From Methylobacterium sp. CB376 (lineage in GTDB: Bacteria; Pseudomonadota; Alphaproteobacteria; Rhizobiales; Beijerinckiaceae): a stretch of 64,000 bases of DNA. The stretch lies in contig NZ_CP121648.1 in NCBI RefSeq assembly GCF_029714205.1, forward strand, positions 1,426,001-1,490,000. The letters are read 5' to 3'. The notes below the pieces were generated by a model that did not search any database, was not told where the DNA came from, and was given only the letters and a program-made list of their open reading frames with translations. Every line of letters starts with the position of its first letter. Position 1 is the stretch's first letter. A program made the position numbers and the translations under genes. Shown here piece after piece: positions 58,655 to 64,000 of the stretch.

Positions 58655-58990
58655 GTGCCGCTCTACGGCCAAGCGCCGGGCGCTGGAACGGCAACTGTCC
58701 GACACCCTATCCGCCCCGAGCCGGTGCGATCTGACCCGCGCGCTGCAAGCCAAGATCGGGCGAGCCCGCGATCAACTCTTGGTCTTGCTCGCCCATCCCG
58801 GCCGCGTGGAGGTCACCAACAACGGGTGTGAGCGAGCCCTGCGCCCGGCCTGGTGCAGCAAAAAGTGACGAACGGCCACCGGGCCATGTGGGGGGCCGCG
58901 GGTAAGGCGGACGTGCGCACGGTCGTCGACACCGCCCGCCTCTCGGGTGCTAACACCTTCGGTATCATCCTCGAGACCATCGGCGCCTGA
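58655..58990 (+). pseudogene. IS66-like transposase remnant, C-terminal part, frameshifted
   Basis: Frame one ends LLVLLAHPGRVEVTNNGCER then ALRPAWCSKK and a stop at 58868. In the next frame the sequence carries on as QQKVTNGHRAMWGAAGKA, DVRTVVDTARLSGANTFG, IILETIGA with a stop at 58990. NNxCERALRP followed by RKVTNGxRxxWGA is the C-terminal signature of IS66-group transposases. One frameshift lies near 58855, and the N-terminal 300 or so residues are missing. Confidence 0.8.
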
Positions 58991-59177
58991 TTGCCTCTCG
59001 CGCCGACCACCTCATCGCAGACAAGCTCAGCCGGCTCGTAAACTGCCCCAAACCTCCTGGGTAATTACCTGGGAGCCAACGTCTGGAAGTGGCGCATCTC
59101 GGCCATGCTTTGTCACCGCACATCCAAGACATGAACTGTCAGATGTTCTCTAGGCACAACATCTAAAATTTCTTGAT

Positions 59178-59720
59178 CTACCGCGCCACGCGTGCCTCTT
59201 CTTTTTTGCTAACATGCCATACGACTATATGATAGTGTGGAACTTCAACACCAGGATGACCCGCGTTGAAATAAATTGTAATATGATCCGCCTTTCCGGC
59301 AGCACCTTTTAAATCGAACGCCTTTTTGTTTTGGAAATCCTCAGTAGGAATCATATAGATTGTACTTACCAACCGATCGTGTCGATCGAATGCGCGGAAA
59401 GGACCCGCCGGCAGAGTCCCGGGCTTGACGTACAGCGCTCCGATCCCCGGCAAAAAGCCAGGCAGATTCACCAGGGAACTCACTTTCCTATAACCCTGTT
59501 GCTCGCTCACCTTGCGTTCATTCTGTCTCTTGCGCGACCAGCGGGGCTTTCGGTCGCTACTCATTCCAGAACGAACCAATTTTGCCTTCGGTTTTAACTG
59601 CGCCCAATCGGAATCTTGTGCGATCAGGTCGTGATTTTTTATACATACTTGCCTTTCCTGGGCACCAACACAGGAAATAATCGACAGAGCTCCAGAAAAC
59701 ACAAGCTGCAAAATGGCCAT
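59178..59720 (-). CDS. Small exported protein in an AT-richer islet
   Basis: The product is 180 residues from ATG 59720 (MAILQLVFSGALSIISCVGA is a signal peptide, possibly a lipoprotein by SCVGA). The C-terminal half is conserved-looking: LVNLPGFLPGIGALYVKPG, PAGPFRAFDRHDRLVSTIYM, GKADHITIYFNAGHPGVEVP, HYHIVVWHVSKKE, with a His pair (HYHxxxWHV) that could bind metal. I recall similar uncharacterised exported proteins but cannot name a function. It lies 37 bases after the TAXI gene in the same direction. Codon and base use are unlike the surroundings. Confidence 0.75.
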   Translation of the reverse strand: MAILQLVFSGALSIISCVGAQERQVCIKNHDLIAQDSDWAQLKPKAKLVRSGMSSDRKPRWSRKRQNERKVSEQQGYRKVSSLVNLPGFLPGIGALYVKPGTLPAGPFRAFDRHDRLVSTIYMIPTEDFQNKKAFDLKGAAGKADHITIYFNAGHPGVEVPHYHIVVWHVSKKEEARVAR

Positions 59721-59757
59721 GATCCGCTCCCCCGGCACTATGAATTAACCTAGCTTG

Positions 59758-60855
59758 TCATTTTCTCTGCCGCTGTTTGTCCGAACGAAGCGCTGCCCCT
59801 GACTGTACAAAGCCTGCCTGGGAATTATCATCAGAGTTCTGGCGAAGCCAATTCTCGGCCGGGCCAAAGCGCCTCCATCCCTGCACGACTGCACTAAGGT
59901 TGACTTCTTTCCATTTTGGATGATTCGGCACAGTGGCAAGCTCGGCAAAATGCGAGAAGAACTTGTGGACAAAATTTTGCAGCAGGAGACGGCGGCTGCT
60001 TCGCTCTGGCCAATCATACGCCAGCAATACCGCCAATACCGCGACAGTATCGATGGCGCTACCAGGGGCAATAAGGTTGGGGTAGTCGCCATCAGTAAAA
60101 ACTGCCGGAGAGTATATATCGTCAGCAACTAGCGACGTCGATATTGGAACAAGATGAAAGCCTGCATCTCTTTTGTACTCCGAAAGCCAAGACAGGGGCT
60201 TGCCCTCAATAGTGAGGGTGGCCGCGAGTTCCCCGGCCCGAATTTTTTCCAGTGCATCTTGCTGACTTATATTAACTGGCCAAAATCTAATATTCATTTT
60301 GTTGAGAAGTTCGCGCCCTAGTATGTCGGTCGCGCCACCCGAAACTCCCAGGTTAACGGCTTTACCAGAAAGATCAGCTATATTTTGGATGCTATGTCCG
60401 GCAATTATATGCAACTCTTCTTTGTAGAGCGGTACGATATAGGCAATTTTCTGTGAGACGACATTGCTTACTTGAGTATTTCGGACAAAATCAAACAAAA
60501 CAGCCGGAACAATAGCCATGTCGACATCAGGTTTTGTCAAAAGATCACGAATATCCTGAATTCCCCCCATGCCAACCGTTACTGCTACGCGCAACGCCAT
60601 CTCACCTCTTGGGCCGGTCTCCTGCCCGTCGGCAATAACGGCGGAAATATCACTTGCGATCCACTGGTCGGTACCTGCTGCGGTGGTAAGGCCAATTGTA
60701 TGCGGGTCGCCTCGGCCACTGATCTTCGTCAAGAGCGCTCGCTCGTGAGTCTGAGCCATAAGGGCAGGTACGCAAAAGATTTGGCCAACAATGAACCAGC
60801 TTGCTACGGCAGCGCCACATCGATATCGCCCGCTCGCGCCACGCATTTGCTTCAA
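59758..60855 (-). CDS. TAXI-family periplasmic solute-binding protein
   Basis: The product is 365 residues with a signal-like N-terminus (AAVASWFIVGQIFCVPALMA). TAXI-type features: TIGLTTAAGTDQWIASDISA, DMAIVPAVLFDFVRN, KIAYIVPLYKEELHIIAGHS, LSGKAVNLGVSGGATDILGR, QQDALEKIRAGELAATLTI. Such proteins feed TRAP transporters or act as chemosensory binders. No TRAP membrane subunit is in the islet, so it is an orphan. AT-richer than all flanking genes, suggesting recent transfer. Confidence 0.8.
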   Translation of the reverse strand: MKQMRGASGRYRCGAAVASWFIVGQIFCVPALMAQTHERALLTKISGRGDPHTIGLTTAAGTDQWIASDISAVIADGQETGPRGEMALRVAVTVGMGGIQDIRDLLTKPDVDMAIVPAVLFDFVRNTQVSNVVSQKIAYIVPLYKEELHIIAGHSIQNIADLSGKAVNLGVSGGATDILGRELLNKMNIRFWPVNISQQDALEKIRAGELAATLTIEGKPLSWLSEYKRDAGFHLVPISTSLVADDIYSPAVFTDGDYPNLIAPGSAIDTVAVLAVLLAYDWPERSSRRLLLQNFVHKFFSHFAELATVPNHPKWKEVNLSAVVQGWRRFGPAENWLRQNSDDNSQAGFVQSGAALRSDKQRQRK

Positions 60856-60978
60856 CCGTTCAGGTTGGGGAGCACGCCTTCCAGATGTCCGAGCACATCC
60901 GGAAAGTTACCACCTTGCCGCAGGCCTTGGTTCGCTGCAAGAGCCGCGCTCGCTCGTATTCGGTTGTGTGAGCATCTA

Positions 60979-61188
60979 GAGGGTGTCTGGAAAATCGCCT
61001 GATGGCCAACTGAGTGAGATGACCACTCAGCATTATGCCACCGATCTCAGCGACGCCGAATGGGAGATCCTCGCGCCGCTCCTTGAGCCGCGCACGCGGC
61101 GCGGACGGCCGCGCACGCATGCTGTGCGCACCATGCTGAATGCCGTGCTGTCCGTGCTGCGCGGCAGCGTGTCCTGGCGGCTTCTCCC
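60979..61188 (+). mobile_element. IS5-family insertion sequence, 5' fragment
   Basis: Starts with a typical terminal repeat (GAGGGTGTCTGGAAAATC, 60979-60996). The transposase N-terminus starts at ATG 61020: MTTQHYATDLSDAEWEILAP, then LLEPRTRRGRPRTHAVRTML, NAVLSVLRGSVSWRLLPR, the DUF4096 region of IS5-like enzymes. It breaks near 61186-61192 and joins an IS630 piece. Confidence 0.85.
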
Positions 61189-61605
61189 GCGTTTCGCCGC
61201 TTCCTGGACGAGATCGAGGCGACCGTGCCGGCCGACCTCGACGTGCATCTGGTGCTCGACACCTCGGCGACGCACAAGACCAAGCTTATCCGCGACTGGC
61301 TGGCGCAGCGCCCGCGCTACCACGTGCACTTCACGCCGACCTCGGCCTCGTGGATCAACCAGGTCGAGCGGTGGTTCGGCCTGCTCACCGACCGAGCCAT
61401 CCGGCGTGGGGTGCACTGCTCGGTGGAGGAACTTGAACGCGACATCCGCGCCTTCATCCAGGCCACGAACGCCGACCCCAAGCCGTTCCGCTGGGTGAAG
61501 TCGGCCGACGCCATCCTGGCCAGCGTCAAACGCTTCTGCCTGCGAACAATCGACCCTGAAACAGATGATGCGCCTTTGCCGCAAACTTCAGGCGCAGGAC
61601 ACTAG
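61189..61605 (+). mobile_element. IS630-family transposase, 3' fragment
   Basis: In frame from 61192: FRRFLDEIEATVPADLDVHL, VLDTSATHKTKLIRDWLAQR, YHVHFTPTSASWINQVERWF, GLLTDRAIRRGVHCSVEELE and KPFRWVKSADAILASVKRF, an IS630 C-terminal half with the second Asp (LVLD) and the Glu (NQVE) of the DDE triad. The N-terminal half and any left terminal repeat are missing. It ends where the LysR gene stop begins (overlap at 61602). Confidence 0.85.
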
Positions 61606-62510
61606 ACGCCGAACGCCAATCCCTCGCGCGCGTAGTCCTCGCGGACGCATTGCAGGATGAGGGGGATCTCCGGTGAGGGATCGTCCTTGCGGTAGCTCAT
61701 GATGACGGGGATGAGGGCCCGCTCCTCGTTCAGCGGCCGGTAGGCGACGCCGTCGCGGCGGAGGCGCTCGACGGAGGCGGGGACGACGCACACCCCCGCC
61801 TCGGCGGCCACGAGGCCCAGCGCCGTCTGCAATTCGCGCACCTCGTGGATCACCGGAGGGCGCACCGCGTGGTCGCGGAACAGCGCCAGGATGCGGTCGG
61901 CGTTGTTGGGGCGCGCGCTCTTCGGGTAGATGATCAGCGGCGTGTCGGCGAGGTCGCGCAGCCGCAGCGGCCCCGGCGGGCGGGCGGCGTCCCAGGCCGT
62001 CGGCACGGCGACGATCATCGTCTCGTTGCGCAGCAGCACGCGCGCGATCGCCGGGTCCTCGATCTCGATGCGGCCGAACCCGACGTCGATGCGGCCCTCC
62101 TTGAGCGCCGCGATCTGCTCCAGCGTCAGGAGTTCGAGCAGCGTCAGGTCCACGTCCGGGCGCTTCAGCCGGTAGCCGCGCAGGATCTCCGGCAGGCGGC
62201 CGTACAGGGTCGAGGCCACGAACCCGACCCGGAAGCGGTTGCGCTCGGTCAGGCGCAGGCGCCGGCCCGTCTCGCGCAGGTCGTCCATTCGCTCAAGGAT
62301 CTGCAGCGCCTGCTCGAAGATCAGCCGGCCCGGCTCGGTCAGGCGCAAGGGCCGCGCCCCGCGCTCGATCAGGGACAAGCCGAGTTCGTCCTCGAATTGC
62401 TGGATCTGCTTGCTCAGCGCGGGCTGGGCGACGTGCATCGTCTCGGCAGCCCGCGTGAAGCTCTGCTCGCGGGCGACGGCCACAAAGTAGCGCAAGTGCC
62501 GGAGCTCCAC
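61602..62510 (-). CDS. LysR-type regulator, BenM/CatM-like
   Basis: The product is 302 residues. HTH: MELRHLRYFVAVAREQSFTR, AAETMHVAQPALSKQIQQFE. The effector domain is typical of aromatic-degradation LysR proteins: VGFVASTLYGRLPEILRGYR, DVDLTLLELLTLEQIAALKE, IDVGFGRIEIEDPAI. It is divergent from benA across 237 bases and should activate the benzoate operon with benzoate or muconate. The stop codon overlaps the end of the IS630 fragment by 4 bases, so its original 3' context is lost. Confidence 0.88.
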   Translation of the reverse strand: MELRHLRYFVAVAREQSFTRAAETMHVAQPALSKQIQQFEDELGLSLIERGARPLRLTEPGRLIFEQALQILERMDDLRETGRRLRLTERNRFRVGFVASTLYGRLPEILRGYRLKRPDVDLTLLELLTLEQIAALKEGRIDVGFGRIEIEDPAIARVLLRNETMIVAVPTAWDAARPPGPLRLRDLADTPLIIYPKSARPNNADRILALFRDHAVRPPVIHEVRELQTALGLVAAEAGVCVVPASVERLRRDGVAYRPLNEERALIPVIMSYRKDDPSPEIPLILQCVREDYAREGLAFGV

Positions 62511-62512
62511 TT

Positions 62513-62527
62513 ATTCCTCCCAGGAAT
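62513..62527. promoter_or_regulatory. Inverted repeat ATTCC-N5-GGAAT before the LysR gene
   Basis: ATTCCTCCCAGGAAT is a perfect 5-bp inverted repeat directly upstream of the LysR start (62510), followed by GTTTTCGTTCCCAAT. It may serve as the regulator's own site. BenM sites are usually ATAC-N7-GTAT, which is not seen. Confidence 0.35.
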
Positions 62528-62747
62528 GTTTTCGTTCCCAATCGGTCTTGGACGCCGCAATGCCCCCTGTCTAGAACGTGAAGAAGAGGAAACGCCCAGG
62601 AGCGAGCGAGGCCCGGCCGATCCGGCCCATCGAGCGCCACGCCCTTCCTGCGCAGGTGAGAGGACGATCCGAGCCGGCCGCGCCCCGCGTGGACCCGCAA
62701 CGATCCCGCTCGCTCCCGAGCCACGCCCGTGAGGCCAGGAGGACGTC

Positions 62748-64000
62748 GTGCTGGAAGATCTGCATCAGATTGTCGAGACCGCGGTTGAGGATAATCCCGA
62801 GACGGGCACCTATCGCTGCCGGCGCGACATCTTCACGGATCCCGACATCTTCGAGTTGGAGATGCGGCATATATTCGAGGGGAACTGGATCTACATGGCC
62901 CACGAGAGCCAGATCCCGAACCCGAACGATTATTTCACGACCTATATGGGCCGCCAGCCGGTGGTCATCACCCGCAACCGCAAGGGCGAGCTCCAGGCCT
63001 TCGTCAACGCGTGCAGCCATCGCGGCGCGATGATCTGCCGGCACAGGCGCGGCAACAAGGCGACCTTCACCTGCCCGTTCCACGGCTGGACCTTCAGCAA
63101 CGGCGGCAGGCTGCTCAAGGTCAAGGACCCGGAGGGCGCGGGCTATCCCGACAGCTTCAACCGCGACGGCTCGCACGACCTGACGCCCGTGGCCCGGTTC
63201 GAGAGCTACCGCGGTTTCCTGTTCGGCAGCCTCAACCCGGACGTGAAGCCGCTCACCGAGCACCTCGGCGAGGCGACGAGGATCATCGACATGATCGTCG
63301 ACCAGTCGCCGGACGGGCTCGAAGTGCTGCGCGGCGCCTCGACCTACGTCTTCGACGGCAACTGGAAGCTCCAGACCGAGAACGGCGCCGACGGCTACCA
63401 CGTCAGCGCGACGCACTGGAACTACGCCGCCACGACGAGCCGCCGCAAGGAGACCCACGTCGTCGACAAGACCCGCGCGATGGATGCGGGCGGCTGGGCG
63501 AAGCAGGGCGGCGGCTTCTACTCCTTCGCGCACGGGCACCTGCTGCTCTGGACCACCTGGGCCAACCCGGAGGACCGCCCGAACTGGGACCGGCGCGAGG
63601 AGCTGGCGGCGGCTCACGGGCAGGCGATGGCGGACTGGATGATCAGCCGCTCGCGCAACCTCTGCCTCTACCCGAACGTCTACCTGATGGACCAGTTCTC
63701 GTCGCAGATCCGCACCTACCGGCCGATCGCGGTCGATAAGACCGAGGTGACGATCTACTGCATCGCCCCGAAGGGCGAGGCCCCCGAGGCGCGGGCCCGG
63801 CGCATCCGCCAGTACGAGGATTTCTTCAACGCGAGCGGCATGGCGACCCCGGACGACCTCGAGGAGTTCCGGGCCTGCCAGCTCGGCTACCAGGGCCGGG
63901 CGGCGCGCTGGAACGACCTCTGCCGGGGCGCCACCCACTGGATCGAGGGCGCCGACGAGGGCGCGCGGGCGATCGGCCTCGAGCCGCTGCTCAGCGGCGT
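62748..64000 (+). CDS. benA: Benzoate 1,2-dioxygenase large subunit (runs off the right edge)
   Basis: About 417 residues from GTG 62748, with CAGGAGGA five bases upstream. Rieske cluster: Cys89 and His91 in [12 protein letters not shown], Cys109 and His112 in TCPFHGW. Mononuclear iron: [12 protein letters not shown] with His218 and His223 and Asp215 bridging. [16 protein letters not shown] and [20 protein letters not shown] are typical of BenA. It dihydroxylates benzoate to the 1,2-diol carboxylate with BenB and BenC, not seen here. The usual length is about 450 residues, so only the last few dozen are missing. Toluate dioxygenase XylX is a close alternative. Confidence 0.9.
   Translation, partial: MLEDLHQIVETAVEDNPETGTYRCRRDIFTDPDIFELEMRHIFEGNWIYMAHESQIPNPNDYFTTYMGRQPVVITRNRKGELQAFVNACSHRGAMICRHRRGNKATFTCPFHGWTFSNGGRLLKVKDPEGAGYPDSFNRDGSHDLTPVARFESYRGFLFGSLNPDVKPLTEHLGEATRIIDMIVDQSPDGLEVLRGASTYVFDGNWKLQTENGADGYHVSATHWNYAATTSRRKETHVVDKTRAMDAGGWAKQGGGFYSFAHGHLLLWTTWANPEDRPNWDRREELAAAHGQAMADWMISRSRNLCLYPNVYLMDQFSSQIRTYRPIAVDKTEVTIYCIAPKGEAPEARARRIRQYEDFFNASGMATPDDLEEFRACQLGYQGRAARWNDLCRGATHWIEGADEGARAIGLEPLLSG

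Noticed and set aside
58512-58868. A 118-residue protein starting at 58512
   Set aside because: The first 45 codons are the RIME-like palindrome and filler; only the end is transposase-derived, and it is frameshifted.

Overview
The window is very GC-rich, with strong codon bias that leaves long antisense frames open. Its gene content (an EcfG-type stress sigma factor, DUF1236 protein, RIME-like palindromes, FecI/FecR, furan and benzoate catabolism) points to a Rhizobiales alphaproteobacterium, most likely a Methylobacterium or Methylorubrum-like organism. That is inferred from protein style and repeats, not from a marker gene. The window begins inside a chemoreceptor gene and ends inside benA.

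Layout. 1-6.3 kb holds scattered genes: a chemoreceptor N-terminus, a carboxymuconolactone decarboxylase-like secreted protein, a nucleoside phosphorylase, an acyltransferase, an orphan SNF2-type ATPase and a small XRE regulator. 6.8-22 kb is a secretion and surface block: a type I secretion ABC protein and membrane-fusion partner, a 962-residue Ala/Gly/Pro-rich protein, a stress sigma factor with a NepR-like N-terminus, two small exported proteins (the first behind a GGAAC-N17-CGTT promoter), a 1292-residue double glycosyltransferase, and a deletion scar joining a Hint-domain gene to a FecI sigma gene in front of an orphan fecR. 22-32 kb is mixed: cytochrome c, a DUF7002-like gene, a decayed AmpG-like transporter, a hybrid histidine kinase, 5-formyl-THF cyclo-ligase, an aminotransferase and an internally deleted SDR gene.

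32-50 kb carries what reads as a complete furan (HMF/furfural, furandicarboxylate, 2-furoate) degradation set: the molybdenum furoyl-CoA dehydrogenase subunits hmfABC, the CoA ligase hmfD, the hydrolase hmfE, an MFS transporter, UbiX-type hmfG, a LysR regulator, UbiD-type hmfF and the GMC oxidase hmfH. GMC oxidation and UbiD/UbiX decarboxylation would give 2-furoate; HmfD, HmfABC and HmfE would take it to 2-oxoglutarate. A 17-bp inverted repeat (CTGATC-N5-GATCAG) followed by a TATT-containing box occurs three times, in front of hmfF, hmfG and a sodium:solute symporter, so the symporter probably belongs to the same regulon.

50-58 kb is a sugar or sugar-acid uptake and oxidation cassette: GntR regulator, Gfo/Idh/MocA dehydrogenase, complete ABC importer and a divergent IlvD/Edd-family dehydratase, with paired ATTGWCAAT operators between the divergent units. 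58.5-61.6 kb is an AT-richer islet (a TAXI-type binding protein and a small exported protein) bracketed by transposase remnants, including an IS5-like/IS630 chimera. 61.6-64 kb is the start of a benzoate dioxygenase operon with its LysR regulator.

Dispersed repeats are a theme: REP-like hairpins at gene 3' ends (four loci), RIME-like palindromes (two), another roughly 78-bp repeat (two copies), and five short tandem arrays in intergenic DNA or just upstream of a start codon. No tRNA, rRNA or CRISPR array was seen.
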